Assembly (NCBI GenBank): GCA_023433965.1
Contig: JAEYTQ010000811.1
Span: 1 to 11,549 of the forward strand
DNA from: Pseudomonadota bacterium
GTDB taxonomy: Bacteria; Pseudomonadota; Alphaproteobacteria; Rhizobiales; Xanthobacteraceae
Direction of reading: 5' to 3'
DNA: 11,549 nucleotides
Part shown: piece by piece, positions 1 through 6,915 of the stretch
Layout of the letters: each line of letters begins with the position of its first letter
Position numbering within the stretch: position 1 is the stretch's first letter
Program-made: the position numbers and the translations under genes
The notes under the pieces: model-generated
What the model saw: the letters and a program-made list of their open reading frames with translations, nothing else
The model's database searches: none
What the model was told of the DNA's origin: nothing

Positions 1-141
1 CTGACCGGCGGCGCCCTGGCCCGGCTCCAGGCCCTGACGCCGGAGGGGTTCGAGGCCCGGATCGACCTGTCGATCACCGACGACTGGCCGCTGGCGCAGG
101 CCTTCGTCATCATTTCGGCCGTGCCGCTGGCCAAGGCCTGA
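1..141 (+). CDS. acpS: holo-[acyl-carrier-protein] synthase, C-terminal 46 residues (5' end outside window)
   Basis: The frame is open from base 1 to the TGA at 139-141. It reads as the end of an AcpS: an ALTPEG turn, then the run [18 protein letters not shown], the typical last beta strands of alphaproteobacterial AcpS. The enzyme transfers 4'-phosphopantetheine from coenzyme A to a serine of acyl carrier protein in the cytoplasm, which makes ACP active for fatty acid and lipid synthesis. The catalytic N-terminal part lies before the window, so activity cannot be judged. In rhizobia acpS commonly precedes lepB, which fits the next gene. The name rests on the conserved tail and this gene order. 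Confidence 0.9.
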   Translation: MTGGALARLQALTPEGFEARIDLSITDDWPLAQAFVIISAVPLAKA

Positions 142-391
142 TGTGCGTTGTGATCTTTTTATAATTCTCTTTGAGAATCAATGTCTTGTGCAGTTTTGAT
201 GCGATCTTTGATTGCGTGGCCTCCGACAACCGTCTAAAAGTCCGCGGACGCAAATCAGCTTGGGTGAATTCGGCTTTACGCCGGAATTGGCCCTCACTAT
301 CAGAATCAGGACAATCTCCTTGCGCCGCGAACCGGTGGGCCGTTCGCGGGGGGAGGGCGCTCTGTGATCGCCGGCCGGAATTGAGAGAGCA
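142..391 (+). promoter_or_regulatory. acpS-lepB intergenic region with possible lepB promoter
   Basis: This 250-base gap is AT-rich in its first 70 bases, unlike the GC-rich genes around it. Two weak promoter readings are possible. One is TTGAGA (171-176), an 18-base spacer, and TTTGAT (195-200). The other is a perfect TATAAT (160-165) without a good -35 box. Further down, 267-288 can form an imperfect hairpin (AATTCGGC, loop TTTAC, GCCGGAATT, one bulged base). GAGAG at 383-387 is the probable ribosome binding site of lepB. A short open frame at 171-395 has no protein-like features. The region probably starts the lepB-rnc-era transcript, but no start site is proven. Confidence 0.4.
164..178. 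repeat. AT-rich 15-base palindrome upstream of lepB
   Basis: ATTCTC, a TTT spacer and GAGAAT form a perfect 6-base inverted repeat. It begins 22 bases after the acpS stop and overlaps the TATAAT at 160-165 and the TTGAGA at 171-176. It could be an operator for a dimeric regulator or a weak hairpin at the end of the acpS transcript, although no T-run follows it. The arm order is opposite to the rhizobial Irr iron control element (TTTAGAA-N3-TTCTAAA), so it is not called as one. Confidence 0.4.
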
Positions 392-1156
392 ATGAGCGTG
401 ACTTCGGGAACGAAAACTGAGAGCGGCATCGGCGAAACGATCCGGGTCGTGATCCACGCTCTCCTGATCGCGCTCGTGATCCGCACCTTCCTGTTCCAGC
501 CCTTCAACATCCCCTCGGGCTCGATGAAGGCGACCCTGCTGGTCGGCGACTATCTGTTCGTCTCGAAATACTCCTACGGCTACAGCCACTATTCGATCCC
601 GTTCTCGCCCCCGCTGTTCTCCGGGCGAATCTGGGGCTCGGACCCGGCCCGCGGCGACATCGTCGTGTTTCGCCTGCCGAAGGACGATTCGACCGACTAC
701 ATCAAGCGCGTGATCGGTCTTCCGGGCGACCGCATCCAGATGCGGGACGGCCTGCTCTACATCAACGATACCCCGGTCGAGCGGCAGCGCATGAGCGAGT
801 TCGTCGGCGAGGACCCGTGCGGCTCCGAAGGCGGCGGCATCTCCCGGGTGAAGCGCTGGAAGGAGACGCTGCCGAACGGTGTGTCCTACGAGACGCTCGA
901 CTGCGCCGACAACGGCTACATGGACAACACCAACGTCTATAACGTGCCGCCGGGCCACTTCTTCATGATGGGCGACAACCGCGACAACTCCACCGACAGC
1001 CGCTTCCTCGGCCAGGTCGGCTACGTGCCGCAGGAGAATCTGATCGGCCGCGCCCAGATGATCTTCTTCTCCATCGCCGAGGGCGAGCATGCCTGGATGT
1101 TCTGGCGCTGGCCCTGGGCGGTGCGCTGGAATCGTTTCTTCAAAATCGTCCGATGA
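392..1156 (+). CDS. lepB: signal peptidase I
   Basis: This 254-residue inner-membrane protease removes signal peptides from exported proteins on the periplasmic side. One hydrophobic helix at about residues 17-36 anchors it. The family motifs are present: PSGSM with the nucleophile Ser44, DYIKRVIGLPGD with the general base Lys105, and the GDNRDNSTDSR box at 194-204. An insertion at about 136-183 carries three cysteines (143, 171 and the surrounding segment), as in other longer proteobacterial LepB proteins, and the catalytic domain is complete. ATG 392 follows a GAGAG site, and the frame has no earlier ATG with a better site. The stop overlaps the rnc start (ATGA at 1153-1156), so the two genes are probably translationally coupled. 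The solute-binding protein at 6916 carries a signal peptide of the kind this enzyme would cut. Confidence 0.97.
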   Translation: MSVTSGTKTESGIGETIRVVIHALLIALVIRTFLFQPFNIPSGSMKATLLVGDYLFVSKYSYGYSHYSIPFSPPLFSGRIWGSDPARGDIVVFRLPKDDSTDYIKRVIGLPGDRIQMRDGLLYINDTPVERQRMSEFVGEDPCGSEGGGISRVKRWKETLPNGVSYETLDCADNGYMDNTNVYNVPPGHFFMMGDNRDNSTDSRFLGQVGYVPQENLIGRAQMIFFSIAEGEHAWMFWRWPWAVRWNRFFKIVR

Positions 1157-1974
1157 AAGACGAAGCCAAGGACATCGCGACCCAACCGACCGAGGCGCAA
1201 GCCGCTCCCGAGAGCGAAGCTGCACCGAAGGCGCCTGCCAAGAAGAAGCGGGCGCGAAGCAGCAAGGCCAACGGCGCCGATGCCAACGCGGCGGTCGAGG
1301 CGCGCATCGGGCACCGCTTCGCTGACCCGAACCTGTTGATGCAGGCGATCACGCACGTGTCGGCGCTGAAGTCGGGGCGCAAGCGCGGCGACAGCTATCA
1401 GCGGCTGGAGTTTCTCGGCGACCACGTGCTCGGGCTCGTCGTCTCGGACATGCTATATCACGCCTATCCGAACGCCGACGAGGGCGAGCTGTCCAAGCGG
1501 CTTGCCGAACTCGTGCGCAAGGAGAGCTGCGCGGACGTCGCCAAGTCGCTCGGTCTCGTCGACGACATCAAGCTGGGCTCGGTCGGCTCCAGCGCCGATG
1601 CCCGCTTGCGCAAATCCATCCTCGGCGACATCTGCGAGGCCGTGATCGGCGCCGTCTACCTCGACGGAGGCCATGCCGCGGCGGCCGAATTCGTCAGGCG
1701 CAACTGGACCGAGCGCATGCACAAGCCGCGCCGACCCCTGCGTGATCCCAAGACCGTGCTGCAGGAATGGGCGCAAGGAAAGGGGCTGCCGACGCCGGTC
1801 TACCGCGAGGTCGAGCGCACCGGTCCGCATCACGATCCGCAATTTCGCGTCGCCGTCGATCTGCCGGGGCTGGCGCCGGCAGAAGGCGTCGGCGGCAGCA
1901 AGCGCGCGGCAGAAAAGGTGGCGGCCTCGGTCATGATCGAACGCGAAGGCGTTGGCGGCGGCAATGACGGCTGA
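1153..1974 (+). CDS. rnc: ribonuclease III
   Basis: RNase III (273 residues) cuts double-stranded RNA, including the 16S/23S precursor, as a dimer. The catalytic domain spans about 48-190. The signature RLEFLGD supplies Glu86 and Asp90, and LGDICEAVIG supplies the other metal ligands, Asp159 and Glu162. The residue before RLEFLGD is Gln83 where E. coli has Glu38; this is usual in alphaproteobacteria. A double-stranded RNA binding domain spans about 198-263, ending in GSKRAAEKVAA. The first 47 residues are an extra low-complexity tail rich in Ala, Pro, Lys and Glu, with KKKRAR at 30-35. The start overlaps the lepB stop and has no Shine-Dalgarno sequence, which points to translational coupling. 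The partners lepB and era are its usual neighbours. Confidence 0.96.
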   Translation: MKDEAKDIATQPTEAQAAPESEAAPKAPAKKKRARSSKANGADANAAVEARIGHRFADPNLLMQAITHVSALKSGRKRGDSYQRLEFLGDHVLGLVVSDMLYHAYPNADEGELSKRLAELVRKESCADVAKSLGLVDDIKLGSVGSSADARLRKSILGDICEAVIGAVYLDGGHAAAAEFVRRNWTERMHKPRRPLRDPKTVLQEWAQGKGLPTPVYREVERTGPHHDPQFRVAVDLPGLAPAEGVGGSKRAAEKVAASVMIEREGVGGGNDG

Positions 1975-2890
1975 ATCAAGTGGCGAGGCGCCTCCTGCGA
2001 CGCGCTGCGGCTTCGTTGCGCTGATCGGCGCGCCGAATGTCGGCAAGTCCACGCTGGTCAATGCGTTGGTCGGAGCCAAGGTCACGATCGTCTCGCGCAA
2101 GGTGCAGACCACGCGCGCCTTGATCCGCGGCATCGTCATCGAGAACAACGCGCAAATCATCCTGGTCGACACGCCCGGCATCTTCCTGCCCAAGCGCCGG
2201 CTCGACCGCGCCATGGTCTCGACGGCCTGGAGCGGGGCGCATGATGCCGATCTCGTCTGCGTGCTGCTCGACGCCAAGACCGGGATCGACGAGGAGGCCG
2301 AGGCGATCCTCGCCAAGGCGGCCAGCGTCAATCACGACAAGATCCTCGTCATCAACAAGGTCGACCTGGTCCAGCGCGAGAAATTGCTGGCGCTGGCCCA
2401 GGCCGCCAACGAACGCATGACGTTCGCCCGAACCTTCATGATCTCGGCGATCTCGGGTGACGGCGTCGACGACATCCGCAAGACACTGGCCGAGATGGTG
2501 CCGCCGGGCCCTTTCCTCTATCCCGAGGACCAGATGTCGGACGCGCCGATGCGGCAGCTGGCGGCCGAGATCACGCGCGAGAAGATCTATCAGAAGCTGC
2601 ACCAGGAATTGCCCTACCAGTCCACGGTCGAGACCGACAAGTGGGAGGAGCGCAAGGACAAGTCGGTGCGCATCGAGCAGACCATCTTCGTGGAGCGCGA
2701 AAGCCAGCGCAAGATCGTGCTCGGCAAGGGTGGCGCCACCATCAAGTCGATCGGCGCGGATTCGCGCAAGGAGCTGATGCAGATCCTGGATGTGCCGGTG
2801 CATCTGTTCCTGTTCGTCAAGGTACGCGAGAACTGGGGCGACGATCCCGACCGCTATCGCGAGATGGGCCTGGACTTTCCCAAGGAATAA
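1964..2890 (+). CDS. era: GTPase Era, 30S ribosome assembly
   Basis: Era (308 residues) binds the 3' end of 16S rRNA during 30S maturation. The GTPase motifs are G1 GAPNVGKS (22-29), switch VQTTR (47-51), G3 DTPG (69-72), G4 NKVD (131-134) and G5 SAISG (161-165). The C-terminal KH RNA-binding domain spans about 210-290, with its GKGG loop at 254-257. I chose ATG 1964, which overlaps the end of rnc by 11 bases. A TTG at 1952 would add MAAA, but it is the poorer start codon and adds nothing conserved. No strong ribosome binding site is visible, so re-initiation after rnc is likely. Coupling rnc to era makes sense because both act on 16S rRNA maturation. Confidence 0.97.
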   Translation: MTAESSGEAPPATRCGFVALIGAPNVGKSTLVNALVGAKVTIVSRKVQTTRALIRGIVIENNAQIILVDTPGIFLPKRRLDRAMVSTAWSGAHDADLVCVLLDAKTGIDEEAEAILAKAASVNHDKILVINKVDLVQREKLLALAQAANERMTFARTFMISAISGDGVDDIRKTLAEMVPPGPFLYPEDQMSDAPMRQLAAEITREKIYQKLHQELPYQSTVETDKWEERKDKSVRIEQTIFVERESQRKIVLGKGGATIKSIGADSRKELMQILDVPVHLFLFVKVRENWGDDPDRYREMGLDFPKE

Positions 2891-2911
2891 CCAAGAAAAG
2901 ATCGGTATCCG

Positions 2912-3292
2912 ATGAGCCTGCCCAGCAACGTCCGGCGCTTCGAAGCGCTGCTCTACGCATCGTTGATGCTGGATGCTCTCTCGGTCGCGGTGCAGGATCG
3001 CACGCCCAATGCGGAGGTGACCGAGCAGATGATCATGACGGCGACGCTGCTCGCCGGCGCCATCATCCTGCTGCTGGTGCATCTCGTTCGGCTGGCCGCG
3101 CATGGGCGCAAGAACTGGCCGCGCTTCGTGCTGGCGGCGGCCCTCGTGCTGTCGGTGATCTCGCTCGGCCAGATCATCGGCGAGAAGGGCCTCGAGCTCG
3201 ACAGCGCCATCGAGATCGTCTCCTGCGCGCTGACGACGGCGGGGCTGTACTTCTCCTTCACCGGCGACGCGCAGGGCTGGTTCAACGCGTGA
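2912..3292 (+). CDS. small four-helix membrane protein of unknown function
   Basis: This 126-residue protein is not one I recognise by function. Four hydrophobic segments lie at about 9-27, 41-63, 70-90 and 98-117, with short polar loops. A basic stretch ([12 protein letters not shown], 60-71) lies between helices 2 and 3 and suggests that loop is cytoplasmic. A single acidic and polar loop (28-40) lies between helices 1 and 2. There is no cleavable signal peptide and no catalytic motif. The gene starts 21 bases after era, with only a weak A/G-rich site before ATG 2912, so it probably rides on the lepB-rnc-era transcript. A palindromic repeat begins 4 bases after its stop and may end or trim that transcript. 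Codon use looks like that of its neighbours, which supports a real gene. Confidence 0.8.
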   Translation: MSLPSNVRRFEALLYASLMLDALSVAVQDRTPNAEVTEQMIMTATLLAGAIILLLVHLVRLAAHGRKNWPRFVLAAALVLSVISLGQIIGEKGLELDSAIEIVSCALTTAGLYFSFTGDAQGWFNA

Positions 3293-3296
3293 TGGC

Positions 3297-3424
3297 CTCG
3301 TGTCCCGGCCGAGGTGCAGTGCGTCAGCGCTGCGCCGCAGAGCCAGGACCCAGGAGCGCGCGGAGAGATGGGCCCCGGCTCGGCAACGCGTCGCTTGCGC
3401 GCCGCGTTTTGTCCGGGGCACGAG
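3297..3424. repeat. dispersed palindromic intergenic repeat, copy 1
   Basis: This 128-base element is bounded by CTCGTGTCCCGG (3297-3308) and its near-perfect inverse CCGGGGCACGAG (3413-3424), with one mismatch. The interior is GC-rich and shares GAGAGATGGG and CCGGCTC, in the same order, with the copy at 6602-6742. It starts 4 bases after the stop of the small membrane protein and ends 40 bases before recO. It encodes nothing convincing, although the recO frame happens to stay open through it. I recall this family as common between genes in Bradyrhizobium. A role as transcription terminator or mRNA stabiliser is inference. Confidence 0.75.
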
Positions 3425-3464
3425 TGCGTGCGAGCGGCACCGGAATCCTGTAGGCTCACTCTCC

Positions 3465-4217
3465 ATGGAATGGACCGACGAAGGCATCGTGTTGGGCGTG
3501 CGGCGGCATGGCGAATCGAGCGCCATCGTCGAGCTGTTGACGCGTCAGCACGGGCGGCATCTCGGCCTCGTCCGCGGCGGTGCCGGCGCGCGGATGCGGC
3601 CGCTCTTGCAGCCGGGGAACAGCGTCAGCGCGGTGTGGCGGGCGCGGCTCGACGAGCATCTCGGCACCTATGCGATCGAGGGATTGAAGCTGCGCGCCGC
3701 GACGCTGCTGGGATCGTCCCACGGCGTCTACGGCATCACCCATCTGGCGTCGATCGCCCGGCTCTTGCCGGAGCGCGATCCGCACGAGGAGATATTCGCG
3801 CTGCTCGAACACTCCCTCGACGATTTCGACGACATCGGCGGTGCGGCCGTCCATGTCATCCATTTCGAGCTGGCGATGCTTGCCGAGCTCGGCTTCGGCC
3901 TGGCACTGGACAATTGCGCGGTGACCGGCGAGACCAATGACCTGATCTACGTCTCTCCGAAATCCGGCGGTGCGGTATCGCGCGGCGCGGGCGAGCCGTG
4001 GCGCGACCGGCTGTTGCGCCTGCCGCCGTTCCTGCGCCAGGGTGAGACCGCGAGCGACCTCACCGAGCAGGATCTCCAGGACGGGTTTCGACTGACCGGC
4101 CTGTTCCTGCTGCGCCACGTGCTGGAGCCGCGCGGGCAGGGCCATTCCGACGCGAGGGCGGGCTTCATCAACGCGTTGCTGCGGCAGCAGGCGCGCGCGC
4201 CATTGCTGGCGCCATGA
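3465..4217 (+). CDS. recO: DNA repair protein RecO
   Basis: RecO (250 residues) helps load RecA onto SSB-coated single-stranded DNA in the RecFOR pathway and anneals complementary strands. The N-terminal OB fold covers about 1-80 and begins [17 protein letters not shown], the usual opening of the alphaproteobacterial protein. The all-helical C-terminal domain covers about 85-240. Only one cysteine (Cys151) remains where some RecO proteins have a four-cysteine zinc site, so no zinc finger is expected. The frame is open back to 3300, but that part is repeat DNA and unlike RecO, so ATG 3465 was chosen. No good ribosome binding site precedes it. Position after era is typical. Confidence 0.94.
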   Translation: MEWTDEGIVLGVRRHGESSAIVELLTRQHGRHLGLVRGGAGARMRPLLQPGNSVSAVWRARLDEHLGTYAIEGLKLRAATLLGSSHGVYGITHLASIARLLPERDPHEEIFALLEHSLDDFDDIGGAAVHVIHFELAMLAELGFGLALDNCAVTGETNDLIYVSPKSGGAVSRGAGEPWRDRLLRLPPFLRQGETASDLTEQDLQDGFRLTGLFLLRHVLEPRGQGHSDARAGFINALLRQQARAPLLAP

Positions 4218-4337
4218 TCCGCGGGCTTGGCTCCTTTTCCCGGCTTTTTGGCCGTATTCGGGCACCTTGACCCTCAAGGCGGCGGGCAGATCGATTCGCG
4301 GCTTGCCGGAATTACTTCCACGGTTTAACCGGGCGGC
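4218..4337 (+). promoter_or_regulatory. recO-parC intergenic region, weak parC promoter candidate
   Basis: This 120-base gap contains a perfect 15-base palindrome at 4265-4279 (CCTTGA, CCC, TCAAGG). TTGACC at 4267-4272 lies inside it and matches a -35 box well. The best -10 candidate, TCGATT at 4291-4296, is poor. If this is the parC promoter, a protein bound to the palindrome would block the -35 region. No clear terminator for recO is visible: the T-rich stretch at about 4231-4250 does not follow a strong stem. Confidence 0.3.
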
Positions 4338-6596
4338 ATGGGAAAACGAATCGTTCCGCCGGAGGAGCCGGCCGAAATCCACGATGTGCCGCTGCGTGAG
4401 GCACTGGAGGAGCGCTATCTCGCCTATGCGCTCTCCACCATCATGCACCGCGCCCTGCCGGACGCCCGCGACGGCCTGAAGCCGGTGCACCGGCGCATCC
4501 TCTACGGCATGCGCCTGCTGCGGCTCGACCCCGGCACCGCCTTCAAGAAATCCGCCAAGATCGTCGGCGACGTCATGGGCTCGTTCCATCCGCATGGCGA
4601 CCAGGCCATCTACGACGCCATGGTCCGCCTCGCCCAGGACTTCTCCTCGCGCTACCCGCTGGTCGACGGCCAGGGCAATTTCGGCAATATCGACGGCGAT
4701 AATCCCGCCGCCTACCGCTACACCGAAGCGCGCATGACCGACGTCGCGCGGCTTCTGCTCGACGGCATCGACGAGGACGGAGTCGAGTTTCGCGCCAATT
4801 ACGATGGCCAGTCGAAGGAGCCCGTGGTGCTCCCCGGCGGCTTCCCGAACCTGCTCGCCAACGGCGCGCAGGGCATCGCGGTCGGGATGGCGACCTCGAT
4901 CCCGCCGCACAACGCCGCGGAGCTGTGCGACGCTGCGCTGCACCTGATCGAGAAGCCCGACGCGAAATCCAAGGCCCTCCTGAAATGGGTCAAGGGGCCG
5001 GACTTCCCGACCGGCGGCATCATCGTCGATTCCAAGCAGGCCATTGCGGAGGCCTACACCACCGGTCGCGGCTCGTTCCGCGTTCGCGCGAGGTGGGAGC
5101 AGGAGGAGGGCGCCCGCGGGACCTGGGTCGTCGTCGTCACCGAGATTCCGTTCCTCGTGCAGAAGTCGCGCCTGATCGAGAGGGTCGCCGAGCTGCTGGA
5201 CCAGAAGAAGCTGCCGCTGGTCGGCGACATCAGGGATGAATCGGCTGAAGACGTCCGCATCGTGATCGAGCCGAAGTCGAAGAACGTCGATCCAGCCCTG
5301 ATGATGGAATCCCTGTTCCGGCTCACGGAGCTCGAGAACAAGATTCCGCTGAACCTGAACGTGCTGATCAAGGGGCGCATCCCCAAGGTGGTGGGGCTCG
5401 CGGAGTGCTTGCGCGAATGGCTCGACCATTTGCGCGACGTGCTGATCCGCCGCAGCAATCACCGCAAGGCGCAGATCGAGCACCGGCTGGAGGTCCTCGG
5501 CGGCTTCCTGATCGCCTATCTGAACATCGACAAGGTGATCAGGATCATCCGCACGGAGGACGAGCCCAAGCCCGAGCTGATGAAGGCGTTCAAGCTCACC
5601 GAGGTGCAGGCGGAAGCAATCCTCAACATGCGCCTGCGCTCCTTGCGCAAGCTCGAGGAGATGGAGATCCGCACCGAGGACAAGAACCTCCGCGCCGAGC
5701 TCAAGGGCATCAACGCGGTGCTCGCCTCGGAAGCCGAGCAGTGGAAGAAGGTCGGCGAGCAGGTCGGCAAGGTCCGCGACATGTTCGGACCGAAGACACC
5801 GCTCGGCAAGCGCCGCACCACCTTTGCCGATGCGCCCGAGCACGACCTCGCCGCGATCGAGGAGGCGTTCGTTGAGCGCGAGCCGGTGACGGTGGTCGTC
5901 TCCGACAAGGGCTGGATCCGCACCATGAAGGGGCACGTCGAGGATCTCTCGGGCCTCGCCTTCAAGCAGGACGACAAGCTCGGCTTTGCCTTCTTCGCCG
6001 AGACGACCTCGAAGCTGCTGCTGTTCGCCACCAACGGAAAGTTCTACTCGCTCGATGTCGCCAAGCTTCCCGGCGGCCGCGGCCATGGCGAGCCGATCCG
6101 CCTGTTCATCGATCTCGAGCAGGAGGCAGCGCCCGTCGCGCTGTTCGTCAACAAGGGCGGGCGCAAGTTCCTGGTCGCCAGCCACGAGGGCCAGGGTTTC
6201 GTCGTCAACGAGGACGATTGCGTCGGCACCACCAAGAAGGGCAAGCAGGTCCTCAACGTCGAGATGCCGAACGAGGCGCGCGCGATCACCGAGGTCATTG
6301 GCGACACCGTCGCCGTCATCGGCGAGAACCGCAAGATGCTGGTCTTCCCGCTCGACCAGGTGCCGGAGATGGCGCGCGGCCGCGGCGTGCGCCTGCAGAA
6401 ATACAAGGACGGCGGCCTTTCCGACGTGACCGTGTTCGACGCCAAGGCCGGCCTGACCTGGAGGGACTCCGCGGGCCGCGAATTCTCCGCGACCATGAAG
6501 GAGCTCGGCGAGTGGCAAGGCACCCGCGCCGACGCCGGCCGCCTGCCACCGAAGGGTTTCCCGAAGTCGAACAAGTTCGGCAAGGCGATCGGGTAG
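4338..6596 (+). CDS. parC: DNA topoisomerase IV subunit A
   Basis: ParC (752 residues) is the DNA-cutting subunit of topoisomerase IV, which pairs with ParE to unlink daughter chromosomes using ATP. The breakage-reunion domain fills about residues 15-490. HPHGD is at 84-88, and the catalytic tyrosine is Tyr128 in RYTEAR, preceded by Arg127. The C-terminal beta-pinwheel fills about 500-745. It lacks the GyrA box (QRRGGKG), which separates it from gyrase subunit A, as does the opening [23 protein letters not shown] typical of alphaproteobacterial ParC. At the quinolone-determining positions it has Gln89 (Ser83 of E. coli GyrA) and Asp93 (Asp87). ATG 4338 has only a G-rich stretch before it. A repeat element begins 5 bases after the stop. 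Confidence 0.96.
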   Translation: MGKRIVPPEEPAEIHDVPLREALEERYLAYALSTIMHRALPDARDGLKPVHRRILYGMRLLRLDPGTAFKKSAKIVGDVMGSFHPHGDQAIYDAMVRLAQDFSSRYPLVDGQGNFGNIDGDNPAAYRYTEARMTDVARLLLDGIDEDGVEFRANYDGQSKEPVVLPGGFPNLLANGAQGIAVGMATSIPPHNAAELCDAALHLIEKPDAKSKALLKWVKGPDFPTGGIIVDSKQAIAEAYTTGRGSFRVRARWEQEEGARGTWVVVVTEIPFLVQKSRLIERVAELLDQKKLPLVGDIRDESAEDVRIVIEPKSKNVDPALMMESLFRLTELENKIPLNLNVLIKGRIPKVVGLAECLREWLDHLRDVLIRRSNHRKAQIEHRLEVLGGFLIAYLNIDKVIRIIRTEDEPKPELMKAFKLTEVQAEAILNMRLRSLRKLEEMEIRTEDKNLRAELKGINAVLASEAEQWKKVGEQVGKVRDMFGPKTPLGKRRTTFADAPEHDLAAIEEAFVEREPVTVVVSDKGWIRTMKGHVEDLSGLAFKQDDKLGFAFFAETTSKLLLFATNGKFYSLDVAKLPGGRGHGEPIRLFIDLEQEAAPVALFVNKGGRKFLVASHEGQGFVVNEDDCVGTTKKGKQVLNVEMPNEARAITEVIGDTVAVIGENRKMLVFPLDQVPEMARGRGVRLQKYKDGGLSDVTVFDAKAGLTWRDSAGREFSATMKELGEWQGTRADAGRLPPKGFPKSNKFGKAIG

Positions 6597-6601
6597 GAGG
6601 T

Positions 6602-6742
6602 CTCGTGTCCCGGACGCGCCGCAACGCATCTTGCGTTGCTGAGCAGAGCGGGGACCCACACTACCCGGGTTGCTCCGAGAGATGGGCTCCGGCTCAGTAG
6701 CGCATCGCTGAAAGAAGCGCTGCGCTGCGTCCGGGGCACGAG
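6602..6742. repeat. dispersed palindromic intergenic repeat, copy 2
   Basis: This second member of the family at 3297-3424 is 141 bases long. Its arms are CTCGTGTCCCGGACGC (6602-6617) and GCGTCCGGGGCACGAG (6727-6742), 16 bases with one mismatch. GAGAGATGGG at 6677-6686 and the following CCGGCTC match copy 1. It begins 5 bases after the parC stop, almost the same offset as copy 1 after its gene. A strong stem here could end parC transcription, but no T-run follows, so a factor-dependent or mRNA-protecting role is as likely. Confidence 0.75.
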
Positions 6743-6748
6743 GATGTG

Positions 6749-6790
6749 GCGCTCGCCTGTCCCCATCGCAATGACGAGAGGCGATAGCGC
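6749..6790. repeat. bulged palindrome beside repeat copy 2
   Basis: GCGCTCGCCT (6749-6758) and AGGCGATAGCGC (6779-6790) pair over 10 bases with a two-base bulge. The loop holds CATCGCAATGACGAG. Read on the minus strand, the loop contains CGTCATTGCGA, a core I recall from another repeat common in Bradyrhizobium. It probably belongs to a composite with the adjacent element. No gene is visible in it. Confidence 0.5.
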
Positions 6791-6915
6791 TTCTCTCCAG
6801 CTGACATCGAGTACCCCGCAAACGCTTGGCAGATAGGCGTGGACGCATACGTGCGGGCACGAACATTGCTTTTTGCTTGCGACTGCAAACGGTTGGTCAA
6901 GGCAAAAAGACATCC
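6791..6915 (+). promoter_or_regulatory. leader of the solute-binding protein gene
   Basis: This is the only part of the 319-base parC to 6916 gap that is not repeat-like, so the promoter of the accessory pair should lie here. No convincing -35/-10 pair stands out. Small symmetric elements are CGCA-TACG-TGCG (6844-6855) and TTGC-GACT-GCAA (6877-6888), either of which could be an operator half. AAGG at about 6899-6902 is the nearest Shine-Dalgarno-like stretch before ATG 6916, and its spacing of about 13 bases is long. Confidence 0.3.

Noticed and set aside
164..178. An Irr iron control element or FixK/FNR box
   Set aside because: ICE has TTTAGAA-N3-TTCTAAA, the opposite arm order. The FixK box needs TTGAT-N4-ATCAA spacing, which is not met by the nearby TTGAGAATCAA.
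171..395. A 74-codon plus-strand open frame before lepB
   Set aside because: It has no ribosome binding site and Cys/Arg-rich random-like composition, and it covers probable promoter DNA.
3300..3464. An upstream extension of recO by 55 codons
   Set aside because: These codons lie in the palindromic repeat and give an Arg/Ala-rich stretch unlike RecO. The family start MEWTDEGIV lies at 3465.
1976..3526. A minus-strand open frame of 516 codons opposite era and the small membrane protein
   Set aside because: It is a shadow of era and its neighbour, with biased composition and no family motif.
3456..6866. A minus-strand open frame of 1136 codons opposite recO and parC
   Set aside because: Long antisense frames are expected opposite GC-rich, codon-biased genes. 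It crosses two real genes and repeat DNA, is rich in Arg, Leu, Asp and His without domain motifs, and has no ribosome binding site of note.
6826..6915. A 30-codon upstream extension of the solute-binding protein
   Set aside because: It would bury the signal peptide inside the protein. The export signal beginning MFKLK requires the start at 6916.
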